DNA from: Amoebophrya sp. A120
Lineage: Eukaryota > Sar > Dinophyceae > Syndiniales > Amoebophryaceae
Length of the DNA: 64,000 nucleotides
Reading direction: 5' to 3'
NCBI GenBank assembly: GCA_905178155.1
Contig: CAJINV010000017.1
Location: forward strand, 364,722 to 428,721
The notes under the pieces are model-generated. The model made no database searches. It was given only the letters and a program-made list of their open reading frames with translations, and had not been told where the DNA came from. The translations under genes and the position numbers were made by a program. This document shows positions 24,252-35,694 of the stretch, in pieces. The stretch's first letter is position 1; the number at the start of each line of letters is the position of its first letter.

Positions 24252-25871
24252 TGCGGAAGGTGATTCAACAGGTGCACATGGACGTGCGCTGATACTGATA
24301 CTATGTATCACAACAGGAACAGATCTTTAAGATTGAGTTTAAATTATAAAAAGCAATGTCAATGAAAATGATATTGTACTTCACGAGCGCGAGGGTCGTA
24401 CTTTTTTCATTTATTAGATTTATGAAACTTGTCTTATGCTCTTACTCAGAACCCTGCTCTGTTTTCACACAGTTTTCTGGTTGTATGCGCATCAACTAAG
24501 AGTTTCTAACTCATTCTGTCTAGAAGTACTCTCTAGGCTCCACTATTCTATTGACGATGACGTTTCGTCAGTTTTCTAGGTCGTGAGCGGAGTGGAAAGA
24601 TTTAGTTAGCAAAACCAGATGATTCAAGCACCGACGAAGAACTGTGACCCCCAGCGGGGGCACAGAAAATTTTGTATGAAGACGTACCTGGTAGGCACGC
24701 GTCAGCATCTGCTAGAGGGCGAGGTGCGAGATGTGCGGCGCAGTCAGCTCGCAGCTGAAGCTGCTGCACATCTAAAAACCGTGGCAAAATCGATCGAGAT
24801 GACGCTTGTAGCGAGAACCGCATTGATGCAGCTATCAGGAACAAGGAATAGAGATTGCCGGAGCGCACACAGACGCCCGCCCCCCTCGGGGAAGCATAGG
24901 CTCCTCCTGGATCCGATATTCACCTCTCGAGATGATCTCAAGGTCTCGCCAGACCAGACAAGTTCACAGAGGGTCGCCTCACACTCTTGCTCGTCCGTAC
25001 AAATCGTTTGAGTGGATCGCTTTCCTGGTGTCACGATCAAAAATCGAGCGTCGCGTACCCCAGACAGGGCACACCCAAGCAAGCAAGCAAGCAAGCAAGG
25101 CGAATCAGGTATGTATGTGTATTTACTTAGCAAAAGGTCTCGTGTCAAGAGAATACCAGTGGATCGCTATGTGTGTTTTGAGAATGAAGCTTTGAGAACT
25201 GAAGGTGAAGATCAGGATCAGCAAGATGGGCGAGCAAAATAAATAAATGTCTCTGGCATCCTGATTCTACAAATCAACGTATGTGATCCCGAGATGGCAC
25301 CAGAAAATCTGGATCTTTAGCTAATCGTAATCATGTCAACCGCTTGGAAAAAAAAAAAACTCGGATCAGACTCTGCTATCGAAAAAGGATCATTTTCGAT
25401 GAAGATCAGGAATCCGAATCTGATAGGATCCGTCTGTAAAAACGAAAAATTGATGCGCAATCTCATGGTCTTCGTCTTGAAGAAATTTCCATTTCGTAGA
25501 TGATATCATAAAGCTCGTCAAGCTGTACTGAACTCGGCATGGCAGGCAGCCGGAGTTTTTGTTGTGAAATGTTGTTCGCAATTTGTTTTTTATTTATCCG
25601 TCATGTGCAGGCGAAACCAGATCAATATCTGAGCATTTTAGCCATAGCTGTTTCAGTTGCAGCCTGCATACCGACGTTAAGTCCAAGATCTTGCAGAACT
25701 GGCATAATTATTAATTTGATTGGTGCGTACTTTTCGTGGCGGGGATGACAATACACACTACACTTGATTAATGTACACTTGTAGTCGCACAAATTAAATT
25801 GTCGACTCCAGTATCGCTCAGATTCATCATTCGCCTTCGCTTTTTCATACAGCAGGTTTAGCATTGCAATC
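24252..25871. other. Intergenic
   Basis: No supported gene in 1.6 kb. It holds an AAGC microsatellite at 25077-25099. A 69-codon open frame at 25539 has a signal-like start but nothing else to support it. Confidence 0.4.
25077..25099. repeat. AAGC microsatellite
   Basis: Five and three-quarter tandem AAGC units in intergenic sequence. Confidence 0.9.
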
Positions 25872-28800
25872 ATGTCGGACGACAGCGACTACGTCTATCA
25901 TGATGGTTCGGACGATGAGGAGCATCTGGACATTTTGGACGATCGCGCAGCACAAGACGCAACGGAGCACCATCAAGCCTCCCCTGATAGCAAACAAACT
26001 CAAGGCGACACAACTGCTCTCCAGCCCGAGAAGATGTCGAAAAGAAAACGGAAAAAGCTGGAGCAGCTCCAGAAGAAGAAGGAGCTGCAGGATAAACAGA
26101 AGTCCGTCTTGGACGAGCTGCAGCAGTACCGGCTATCAGCGAAGGAAATCGGGCTTCTGAACTCGACGGCGCGGAACCTCAGTTCCTGCGGCACGCGGCG
26201 CGCGGAAGTTCTAGCCGCAAAACGTGCCCGGGAGGAGGCGAAGGACGAACAAATTTTGAAGAAGGCGAAGATCGAGAAAGAGGAAAACGAAAAACGAATA
26301 AGAGCGCTGGCGGACGAAGAGCAGATGGCGAAACTGGAATTGGCAAAGAAGAGTCAAACTTGTACGGAAGAAGTCGTGTCGGCGAATAAAGATGTTCTGG
26401 CGCAAGAAGCCGTAGCCGGTCTGCAGAAAAATAACGTCGGCCGGGGCCGGCGACTGTCGAGGAAAAACAAGCAGGCGAAGCTAACTGCTGAGAAAGAAGC
26501 CCCCGAAATCTTCGACGAGAAAGAGCGCGAGCAGGCCGTAGCTTTTGGCGCAAAACCTGGCCAGCGCGGGTTTTTGGAGATTGAGACCGCAACGACGTTG
26601 ATAGAGTCCTCCGATAAAGACGACGATGATGATGAGCTTTCCTTGGATCCGTTTCAGAAGAGGGCAATGGCGAAGGCAGCTGCAGGAGCTGCTTCCGAAG
26701 AGCAAGCTGGACGGAAGACATCGGATACCATGTTTGTTTCCCTGGAAAGTCTTGCTGGTGCTGCTGCTGCGGAGACACCCGGCGCAAAACCAGCCGTTGG
26801 AAGCATGCCCAGCACAAAAGGCAATGCGCACTCAGAAACTTGTGCCGCGGAGGCCAAAAGCAATGCGGCCTGCGTTGACCTTCCGAAAAACTTGGAGATT
26901 TTCAGGATTAACAAAAATAAGCCGAAGAAGAAGAACACAACGGCTGATCTTGAAGTCGATGAAGACGAGAACACGCTGCCCCCCTCGGCCACAAATGCGA
27001 ATAAGCTTTTGACCCCGCGGGGTAGGAACAAACGGATCACCCGCAAGACCGCCATCGAGGAGCAGCGGAGCAAACTGCCCGCGATCGAGAAGGAACAGGA
27101 GGTGATCGAGGCTTGTTTGGAAAACGACGTGATTCTCGTCGCTGGCGACACCGGGTGCGGGAAGTCCACACAAGTGCCGCAGTTTCTCTACGAAAACGGT
27201 TTTTCGGAGTTTGGCTGCATCGCAGTAACCCAACCGCGCCGCGTGGCCGCGATTTCGGTGGCCCAGCGGGTCGGGGACGAGCTCGCGCTGCCCGAGGTAG
27301 TAGAGCTGCAGAAGCAAGAGCAGATCTGTTCAGATCAGGATCAGGTGAATGGGGGGACTTCTAGTTCCACGACTACTGCTAGTCTTGTTCTTGACCAAAA
27401 CAAGTACCTCGTCGGATACCAAGTGCGGTACGACAAATCGTACTTCCACCCGGAGAAGACGAAGCTGAAGTTCCTCACGGACGGAATCGTGTTGCGGGAA
27501 ATCCAGCACGATTTTCTCCTACCGAACTACAGCACGATCATCCTCGACGAAGCGCACGAACGCAGCGTGAACTGCGACATTCTGATCGGCATGCTGAGTC
27601 GCGTCGTGGAGGAAAGGCGACGCAGGTTTGAGGCGGAGTATGAAAGAAGGAAAGCTACTTATTCTACTAGCAGGAGTTCTACTCGTCCGAAAATAAATCC
27701 AAAAGACGGTTGTAGTTCCACAAGGACATCACCGACTTCTGGCGCGATGTTGAGCCGTGAACCCGAGGACCAAGATTCTGATCATCCCGAAAACTTCTCC
27801 ACTTATCCGAAGACCTCCCTCCCGTTGAAGCTGATCATCATGTCCGCAACTTTGCGAGTGTGCGACTTTACGGAGAACACGCAGTTGTTCTCCAAGCCAC
27901 CTCCGGTGGTCCGGATTGACGCGAAAACCTTCCCCGTCGCGGTGCATTTTGACAAGCGGACTTCGCAGGACTACCCGAAGGACGCGGCGAAGCGGGCGCT
28001 AGAGATCCACGAGAAACTGCCGTGCGGCACGATTTTGGTTTTCGCGACCGGGAAATCGGAGGTGCACAGAATCATCCATTTGATCAAAAAGGAGCATGGC
28101 ATGAAGGCGAGAAGGATAAAAAAGAACGGTGGCAACAAGAACGGAAATGATTCTGCAGGAGCAGCAGGTGCGGACGAAGACGGACAGGACAGTAGAGATT
28201 CTGATTCAGACGGCGATCAGGAAGATGAGAATTACGAACTTGGGAACCACGACTCCGAGGCAGAGGAAGACTTCGATGATGATTTGACGGCAGTCCCACA
28301 AGTTGTACAAGATGAAAAGGAAATGGAAAGCATAGAAACGGTTGACAGTGTCAATGTGGAGAGCGAAGCAAAGCGAGCGAAGATGGGTCTTCGTGGCGAA
28401 AAAATGAAAAAGAAAAAGCTCCTCCAGGACTTGAAATCCAAACTCGCAGAAGACAGAGCAGTAGGTGCGGGGATCACTAGTTCTACGAAAGCAGGTGTCA
28501 AGAAGAAGAAGGTTTTGAAGAGGAAAAAAGTTGACAAAGAGACAACTACAAGTGCAACTTCTGCAACGTCAGAAGTAAAGTCCGCAAGCGCACCGGAAAC
28601 TACCGCTATTGATGAAGAAGACGATGAGGATCTTCTTCCAGAGGATATCTTCCAGCTCGACAAGGAAGAGGATTGCGTTGACTTGGTCACCGCAAATACA
28701 ACAAGCGAAACCCAAAACGATAATTCCACGCAAAACGCTACCTCATCTACTTCGCTGAATAAAGAGAACAAGCGTATCCAGATGTCAAAACTCGACCGCA

Positions 28801-31319
28801 GCCGCACGGCCCGCGGGTTGTTCTGTGGCGGAGACAAAAACACGGAGAACGTGAAGCTCACGGTGTTGCCTCTCTACGCGCAGCTGCCCGCCCGGGAGCA
28901 GATGCGGGTTTTCGACAAACCACAGGAAAACGAGCGAAGGATTATCGTGTCCACGAACGTGGCGGAAACCTCTGTGACGCTCCCTAATGTGAGATTCGTC
29001 GTCGACGCGGGGTACGAGAAGAAGCGGAACTTCACCCCAAGCGGAATTTCTTCCTTTTCCGTCCAGTTCATCAGCAAAGCCAGCGCCGACCAGCGCGCAG
29101 GCCGGTCCGGCCGGGTCGGGCCGGGGCATTGCTACCGGTTGTACAGCTCCGCGTGCTACAACGACGTGTTCACGCAGTTCCCCCCGATCAACGTGCTCAG
29201 CGTCCCGATGGACAGTGTTTTGCTGTCGATGGCCTCGATGGGCATTCCGGACCTGGACAAGTTCCCCTGGCCGACGCCGCCGCCCGGGAAGAACGTGAAC
29301 GCCGCGCGAATGCGCTTGGAAGCGCTGGGGGCGTTTTCTTCTTGTTCCTCAGTTGGAAAAGGTGAGAATTATGCCGCGACGTCGTGTAATATCATCAGTA
29401 ATATAAAGAAGAACAGCAGCAATATTACGACGATGGGACGGCGATTGGTTCTGTTCCCGCTTCAACCCAGGTACAGTGTGATGCTGTATCAAGCGCTGCA
29501 GAAGGCGCTCGAGTTGTATGGGAAGAGAAACAGTACTGCAGTGGATGGTGGGGGTCAACATGGAAGTAAAGCGAATGCAAGTTTAACTTCGAAGAACTAC
29601 AAAACACTCGCCCAACTTCTCCTCCAATCCGCCTGCCTCCTGACTGCCGCGCTCTCCACGGGGAACGTGCTAACCTGGAACGCAGGCACTGCTAGCGCTA
29701 AAGCGGCGGGGCAAGCGGATAAAACAAAAGCTGACCGTCTTGAAGATGGCGATGCCGCAGAAACAACCTCCGACATGGAAGGTGTTGACGAGCGTCCAGC
29801 AGACAAAAACTTCGCTCCCGGCGACGATGAAGTCGACTCCCTGACCCGGAAACAGCAGCAAGAGCTCGGCATCTCCACTATGAAGCGCGGAGGGGTGGTC
29901 GAGAAGAACGGGAAGGAAATCAAAGAGCCCGACTGGTGCTTCGATTGCCACGACGACATGGAGGCCTTGCTCTGGGCCATGACGGAGGTGCATGCGCGGT
30001 TTGGCGGCAAGACCACACCTACGAAAGGAGCAGATGTTCTTCATGGAGACCAAACAGAACAAACGGGAGCAAACTCTACAACCTCTAAAGACAACTTCTG
30101 CATCACCAACTGGATAAATCCGAAGCAGATGGAGGAGGCCCAGAATCTGAGCAGTCAGCTGCTACAGATTCTGAAAACAAAGCTTTCACTGCCGAAGGGA
30201 CTGATCTGCGTTGCTGACAGTGCACAAAAACCCTCATTGTCGAAGATGTCGGCTGCCGGTAAAATAAAGGTAGCAACCAGGCCCAGTTTCAGAGTTCTGA
30301 AGCAGCACAACATCATGCACCACCTCCGAACCACGATTCTCGCTGGCTTGGTGGACAAAATCGCGAGACAGTCTGTGGAAAAACCGAAGCTCTACGAACT
30401 CGCGCTCCAAAATCCAAATTTTGCACAGCAAAACAGCTTCACAAAGGTAAACGCGGCTTTACACATTTCTTCTCGGCTACTGAAGGAGCGCCCACATCTG
30501 CTGTGCTACGTGGATTTGCAGTCCTCTGTGTGCGGGAGAACCGGAAAGCAGAAATTCTTCCTGTCCGGCTGTATGGCGGTTGACACGGTAGAGTTGAGCA
30601 GGTTGAACTTGTTGAATCTCGCTATTTCCGATGGTCGTGCGGTCGAGGAGCAACAAACGCGCACTACAAAAACGACCGACGCGGCGTTCACCTCGCCGCT
30701 GCTGTCCTATGCCAATGGCGTGCTGGCGATTCCGACGCCCGTTTTGGCGGACAAATTTAGCGGGAAAATTACTGTGCACTGCCAACCGAGATACTTGCCT
30801 TTGGATAAAATGCTGTTGCCAACCGTACCGAACGTCGACTTGGCGGAAATTGAGAGAACAGTGGCATTGACGACACACAACTCGTTCGCGTCTTCCGTTG
30901 ACAAGAACAACTGCGGGGGAACAGTAAATGATCTTCCCAAAAGTAGCACTACATTGTCCAGCTACACGGGCGGCAGCATTCCGGAAGTGCAGACCCTTCG
31001 GTACCGGGTGTTTGCGAAAGCGCTGCTGGAGGGAGCTATTTTTCCGCAGTTGAAGCGACAGGAGTTTCGGATCGACCGGTCGTGTCCCATGGACCGCATT
31101 CTCACTTCGAAACAAAGCGAACTCGTCGGCACTTGTGGCTTGCATGTCGCGGACTTGGTGCAAAATCTGGTAAAATTAGGCGTGAGCAGCAAAACCGCGT
31201 TCTTGGAGGCGGATAGGAGGAGAAATGGCGCTTTGCGCGGCCTGTATTTGAATTGCTTGCCGAAGAATAGTCGCAGTCAGGCGATGAGGCTGCTGGCAGA
31301 GGCGGTCGTTGGAAGATAA
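25872..31319 (+). CDS. DHX37: DEAH-box RNA helicase, DHX37/Dhr1 type
   Basis: A single 1815-aa frame without introns. It has Walker A GDTGCGKST (425-433), TQPRRVAAISVAQRV, DEAH (559-562), SAT (658-660) and QRAGRSGR (1074-1081), in DEAH order. PPPVVRIDAKTFPVAVHFDKRTSQDYPKDAAKRALEIHEKLPCGTILVFATGKSEVH is characteristic of the DHX37/Dhr1 branch, which acts in the nucleolus to release U3 snoRNA during small-subunit assembly. The basic, coiled N-terminus (SKRKRKKLEQLQKKKELQDKQ) also fits. An acidic low-complexity insert of about 240 residues (740-975) splits the second RecA domain, and smaller inserts lie at about 600-640. It is longer than the roughly 1150-1270 aa usual for the family. Distinguishing DHX37 from other DEAH proteins rests on the quoted block. 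Confidence 0.9.
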   Translation: MSDDSDYVYHDGSDDEEHLDILDDRAAQDATEHHQASPDSKQTQGDTTALQPEKMSKRKRKKLEQLQKKKELQDKQKSVLDELQQYRLSAKEIGLLNSTARNLSSCGTRRAEVLAAKRAREEAKDEQILKKAKIEKEENEKRIRALADEEQMAKLELAKKSQTCTEEVVSANKDVLAQEAVAGLQKNNVGRGRRLSRKNKQAKLTAEKEAPEIFDEKEREQAVAFGAKPGQRGFLEIETATTLIESSDKDDDDDELSLDPFQKRAMAKAAAGAASEEQAGRKTSDTMFVSLESLAGAAAAETPGAKPAVGSMPSTKGNAHSETCAAEAKSNAACVDLPKNLEIFRINKNKPKKKNTTADLEVDEDENTLPPSATNANKLLTPRGRNKRITRKTAIEEQRSKLPAIEKEQEVIEACLENDVILVAGDTGCGKSTQVPQFLYENGFSEFGCIAVTQPRRVAAISVAQRVGDELALPEVVELQKQEQICSDQDQVNGGTSSSTTTASLVLDQNKYLVGYQVRYDKSYFHPEKTKLKFLTDGIVLREIQHDFLLPNYSTIILDEAHERSVNCDILIGMLSRVVEERRRRFEAEYERRKATYSTSRSSTRPKINPKDGCSSTRTSPTSGAMLSREPEDQDSDHPENFSTYPKTSLPLKLIIMSATLRVCDFTENTQLFSKPPPVVRIDAKTFPVAVHFDKRTSQDYPKDAAKRALEIHEKLPCGTILVFATGKSEVHRIIHLIKKEHGMKARRIKKNGGNKNGNDSAGAAGADEDGQDSRDSDSDGDQEDENYELGNHDSEAEEDFDDDLTAVPQVVQDEKEMESIETVDSVNVESEAKRAKMGLRGEKMKKKKLLQDLKSKLAEDRAVGAGITSSTKAGVKKKKVLKRKKVDKETTTSATSATSEVKSASAPETTAIDEEDDEDLLPEDIFQLDKEEDCVDLVTANTTSETQNDNSTQNATSSTSLNKENKRIQMSKLDRSRTARGLFCGGDKNTENVKLTVLPLYAQLPAREQMRVFDKPQENERRIIVSTNVAETSVTLPNVRFVVDAGYEKKRNFTPSGISSFSVQFISKASADQRAGRSGRVGPGHCYRLYSSACYNDVFTQFPPINVLSVPMDSVLLSMASMGIPDLDKFPWPTPPPGKNVNAARMRLEALGAFSSCSSVGKGENYAATSCNIISNIKKNSSNITTMGRRLVLFPLQPRYSVMLYQALQKALELYGKRNSTAVDGGGQHGSKANASLTSKNYKTLAQLLLQSACLLTAALSTGNVLTWNAGTASAKAAGQADKTKADRLEDGDAAETTSDMEGVDERPADKNFAPGDDEVDSLTRKQQQELGISTMKRGGVVEKNGKEIKEPDWCFDCHDDMEALLWAMTEVHARFGGKTTPTKGADVLHGDQTEQTGANSTTSKDNFCITNWINPKQMEEAQNLSSQLLQILKTKLSLPKGLICVADSAQKPSLSKMSAAGKIKVATRPSFRVLKQHNIMHHLRTTILAGLVDKIARQSVEKPKLYELALQNPNFAQQNSFTKVNAALHISSRLLKERPHLLCYVDLQSSVCGRTGKQKFFLSGCMAVDTVELSRLNLLNLAISDGRAVEEQQTRTTKTTDAAFTSPLLSYANGVLAIPTPVLADKFSGKITVHCQPRYLPLDKMLLPTVPNVDLAEIERTVALTTHNSFASSVDKNNCGGTVNDLPKSSTTLSSYTGGSIPEVQTLRYRVFAKALLEGAIFPQLKRQEFRIDRSCPMDRILTSKQSELVGTCGLHVADLVQNLVKLGVSSKTAFLEADRRRNGALRGLYLNCLPKNSRSQAMRLLAEAVVGR

Positions 31320-32391
31320 ATCTCGAAGACCGCCAATTGCAGCGAATCCAACCTCCAATTGTATCGTGACGAACGACTGCGAGGATCTTGTGACCTCTCG
31401 TTTAGACCACCCGCCTTCGAAATTTCGATCTCGTCTATACAGACGCAAACGCATGCAACTACAAAAAAGAAAATACTTGATAACATAGCAGGAGTAGTAG
31501 AGAAGTAGGAGCTGGAATTGCGACATCAAGGTGCTCCTTGCAGCCTTTGCGGCTCCCTGGACGAGGTTTTGTCTTCATAGAAGTGTTCTTGCGGTACTGA
31601 CGTGACAGTGACTAGTGAAAAGTAATGACGGTAGGTGTGATATCAGCCGTCCAAAAATACAAGCATGTGTGTAAGTAGTCGTGCGAAATATTCCTCCCGG
31701 TCGAGAGACATAGAAAGTGCTCTTCCAGTAGTGCAGAAAAAATCACGCAACGGTGTGTATGCTGAGAGAGCTGCCTGTTTCATCAAATTCAGAAGTTCGT
31801 TCTTGTCTCATTTCTGAGTTACATATTTCTGGGCCGCTTTGTGCCCATCGGTCGACTATACCAATAACGGCACTAATTGAGTTTCATGAGAGATGCTTTT
31901 CTACTGCCTCTTTTTCGTCTGCAAACGGTTAACGGTAGTACCAAGAATAACCTTGCTGAGATTGAAAACAAAAAGTCGTACTTGTTACAAGCGTTGGTGC
32001 CTTTTTCTAGACAAGGGACGATTGTCATTTTTTTCCAAAATAATAGCGAAAGTTGTTTGCAGTATTTAGGGGAGGGAGTAAGAACATCGAGGTAGTAGTA
32101 GACGATCGCTAAGTAACAAGACACCAGCTCAGAGTGTGGTTTTTGAGATTCAACTTCTTGAGGGGTTGTATTTGATATTGATTTACTTAAATCTGTTTGT
32201 CACTGTGTATTTTTGACGACCACACGGACACGTGTGTACCTTATTGTATTTTTAACGTCCGAAAGCGGCACAGCTTGCATCTTCAAAAATATTGCTGCAA
32301 TATGTCCCCGCTCATGATGGCAGCTACCGGTCGCAGCGGCTCTGGAACCATACTCGAAACTTAGACTCCCAAACGCTCCCAGTCCGAAGCC
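31320..32391. other. Intergenic
   Basis: About 1.07 kb with no gene or element recognised. Confidence 0.4.
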
Positions 32392-33787
32392 ATGCGTGAC
32401 TCCATTCTCGGGCGCAGTTTGCAGTTGCAGAAGGAGAGTGGTCACCAGATTAGTAATCGCCACACGTCGGCAAGTACGAACTTGAATTCTTCCTCTTCCT
32501 CGCCCAAGAAAAGCAAAAAGAGTTCGCAGAGGAGCAAGGATCATAGTTCATCCAGTTCTAAAATGACCACTGCCGGAGCGTCGTACGAAAGCTCTAAGCA
32601 TCAAAGTGGGGCCGCCGCGGTGGACCACTTGTCCGCCACGGCTGCGAACCAGTTGGTCCTCCCTGTGCAGCCGCATTCCTGGGTGGCACCAGATGGAAAT
32701 AACAGCAACATCGACAATTCAGTCGGTTCCTCCGTATCAAATGTAAAAATGTCTGGGTCTGGAAGAATGCATGTTTGTCATGCTTGTCTGGCATGACTGT
32801 TAAGTCTGTCATGCACGTTGCCCAAGAGTCGCATTTTTCTGTCATGCGGAGACGCAATTTGTCACGCAGAATAGGCAACACCTACAAGCTCAGAAATTTG
32901 TCATGCTGAGCCAGCACTTGTGGCCTCCTCATGCTACGCCACTCAGCATCACAACTTTCCAGACCGAGACATTTTTGCATTTGATACTCCGAGAACTACA
33001 ACAATATTGATCTCCACACCGACAGCAGCCGCTCTTCGCCGCTGCCGCACCAGGTGCTCAGCCCGGTGGAGCTGGAGCGGAGCCGGGACAGCAGCAGCAA
33101 CGCCGCGAGTCGAAACAGCGGCAAGAACTCGAACGGAACGACGTCTAATATGTTGAACACTTCTACCGCACTGCACAGCAACTCCACGGCCGCCACGACT
33201 GCCTCTAGTACAACGACTACAGGAGCTGCACAAAACCACAGCTCCCAGCATGCCCCGACATTGATGGAAGATGTCGTGGACGACGAGCCGCGGTTGCGAA
33301 GTACCAACCGGACCATGAGTGGCGGCAGTGTGAAGCACTCGTTTCTGTCGAACAGCATCGCGCAGCGGCCCAGCGCGCACAACTCCATGTCCCCGGAAGT
33401 GGGTAGTGCGGCGGGCCGACCGAGTGGAATCCTCAAGTCCACACCCGGCCGCGTGTCTGTGCAGACCAACGCCCGCTCCACGCCCACAGTGTTGTGGCGG
33501 GACGAGGAATGCTCGAGCAGAGACGTACATTTTCTACGTATCATAGAGTTTTTTGTTTGCCTACCGTGCTCGTGCTGCGGTCGCGCAACAAAAAAGTACG
33601 TAACGAAATGACTTTCGCTTCTCCTTCTTGAAGAGTTGTCTCCATCATCTCTTAGAACATCGAATCCAAAAATAACCACAAAACTCAGCTCGACAGCGTG
33701 CAGGAGGTGGATAGCTGGAAAGACATCAACAAGCGACTGTTCGAGGGGGCTCCGGCTGGCAGTGGTGGCTGCTGTGCAATCATGTAA
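32392..33787 (+). CDS. Ser/Asn-rich protein with C-terminal CaaX prenylation motif
   Basis: Exons 32392-32734, 32992-33524 and 33656-33787 close to 335 aa. The first junction removes a TIR element; the second is a GT-AG intron of 131 nt. The body is rich in Ser, Asn and Thr and is probably disordered. The short last exon ends EVDSWKDINKRLFEGAPAGSGGCCAIM. CAIM is a CaaX box with Met last, which is typical of farnesylation, and the adjacent Cys could be palmitoylated. This suggests a membrane-anchored cytosolic adaptor. No enzymatic domain is visible. Without removing both introns the CaaX exon would be missed. Confidence 0.65.
32735..32986. mobile_element. Introner-like TIR element, TGTCTGGGTCTGG family
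   Basis: The left TIR (TATCAAATGTAAAAATG then TCTGGGTCTGGAA, 32735-32764) pairs with 32957-32986 with two mismatches. Perfect flanks CTCCG lie at 32730-32734 and 32987-32991. Collapse reads GSS-E-NYNNIDLHTD. A GT-AG alternative from 32743 to 32993 is also in frame. The interior repeats TGTCATGC four times. Confidence 0.9.
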
Positions 33788-35694
33788 AAACGAATCAGCG
33801 GATGGGTTTATTCTCTTTTTTGCATCACGAAAATGAATAGGTACACTGTAAAAACTTGATGGCTTGCAATAGTTTTCTATTACTACTTGTTGTTGATCTT
33901 TTCCTTATTCCCCCACGTCTTGTTTCCGAAGCCTACCTGACTGGAGTCTGTACTCAGTACGCGTGGAGATGAAATTACGGTAAAAGGTGCTGTCGAAATC
34001 TTTTCGTGCAGCAGCTTCTACCATACCTACCTTATGCAACCAACGTACCGCTTCTGCGTCCTACCTCGAGCAATTTTGACACCACTCTCGCCTCTCCTCT
34101 GTTGTATATGCTGTAAAAAACTTTTGCTGTTTTTAGGTTGCAGATTAATGCATTTCTCTCAACATCATAATATGTGCTGGTCTACGATTATGTCTAGGCA
34201 GCTTGTATTAACGTCAAAGTGCTCGTTTGCATGTGCAGGCGAAATGTATGTAGTATTTGAAAGAGTAGGCGTAGTCACGTTGAGCTTTTGAATGCGTTAT
34301 TGATTCATCTTGTTTGTCATCTATTTTCCCTGTACTTTTTACACTTGCAGTTTCCTACTTGTGACTTCAATCTCCGACGCCTCATAAGATTTGATATCCG
34401 CATATTGATTACTTTTTTAACTATTGACAAAAGTCAAAAAAAACATCATTTTTCTCCTCTATCGACGGCACCAGCTGTTGAGAACTCAATCAGCTGCCGT
34501 TAGTCTGTATACCCCTAGAGGCCATCAGTGTTGCAGATTTCAAGAGACTGATTCGTGTGCGTTTGCTACAGAAAAGTGTTGTTTATGAGCATTTCCATTG
34601 TAAAGTTGTGAGTCTTTTCATAACGAACGCCGACTATTGACACAAATGCACCAGCCACAATCCACTTCGAAATCACTGCAATACTCCACTACCTGAAGAT
34701 AAAAACCTGCCACCATGATTTTTTCTAGAACATAGTGAGTGTAGATTAGACCAGTCTAGAAGTTTTTACAAAATTGCAGCTTCGCCGCGCCGCCACGCAT
34801 TAATACTGGAATAGAATCGACGAGATGCTGCATTACACAATGGTTTGATGACTCAAGTTGTCTTTTTACGCAAGAATTGATGTGAGCATTCAACATAACC
34901 AACTACATACTCGGGCTGATGACTCTCTGAAAGTTCGATTTTCAATGTCACAAATAGACATTTTGCTGCTTCATCAGCATCGCGATTCGTGATTTGAAAT
35001 TGAAAATTTAGGGGTAGTCACACTTTTAGGCAGTTGTTGTATCATTCAAAAGCATTATTACACTGATTCTGGACACGGAGATCTGGAACGATTATGCCGC
35101 GTCGAACAAGCTGCAGCTTTTATTCCAATGGCATTTGGTTCCGTGACTACGAAGCTCTCCAATAAAACACTGGATGATAGATCCGATCCTTTTTGTATGA
35201 ATACGCGTTTTGTAAATGGCAATAGCCTGCTGATCGAACATATGGCACCTTTTTTACCGATGACATTTTTAAAGCGGATCCGTTCTTTTCTTTTTTTGGA
35301 TCGTCGCCAGCAGCGCATCGTTCATTTGGTCCGACCATTGATGTGGTAAGATGGAACTACTCGAAGGTGTACTACTCACCTTCCATATGGCCACTGCAAC
35401 AAAGGCACTGAACTCTTTTTTTTGAGTAACGTTCAAGATCTGATCATGCTGTTCGCGATGAATAAAACGTTGGTTTTGCTTTTTTCCCAACGTCCAATAT
35501 GCAGCGAGGATCATGTTGATCGTTCCAGCTCGTCAATATACGATAGAAGCGCAGCGAAAAGGACGCCGGCGCAGGGTCGAAGAATGGGTCTTGACCAGGT
35601 CGCCTCCACAGCCGTTCAGGCCGTAGGCAGCTAGAATTTCGACGTGGCAGTTCCTTCGGGAAGAAGATGATCCTAGAGTTGTGATACCACCAAA
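33788..35694. other. Intergenic
   Basis: The longest gap, 1.9 kb and AT-rich. An open frame at 35128-35349 has no recognisable content. Nothing else seen. Confidence 0.4.

Noticed and set aside
24619-25011. 130-codon frame downstream of PARG
   Set aside because: No recognisable content, with an overlapping opposite-strand frame of similar length.
25539-25748. 69-codon frame with a signal-like N-terminus
   Set aside because: Short, AT-rich, no splice partner or known motif.
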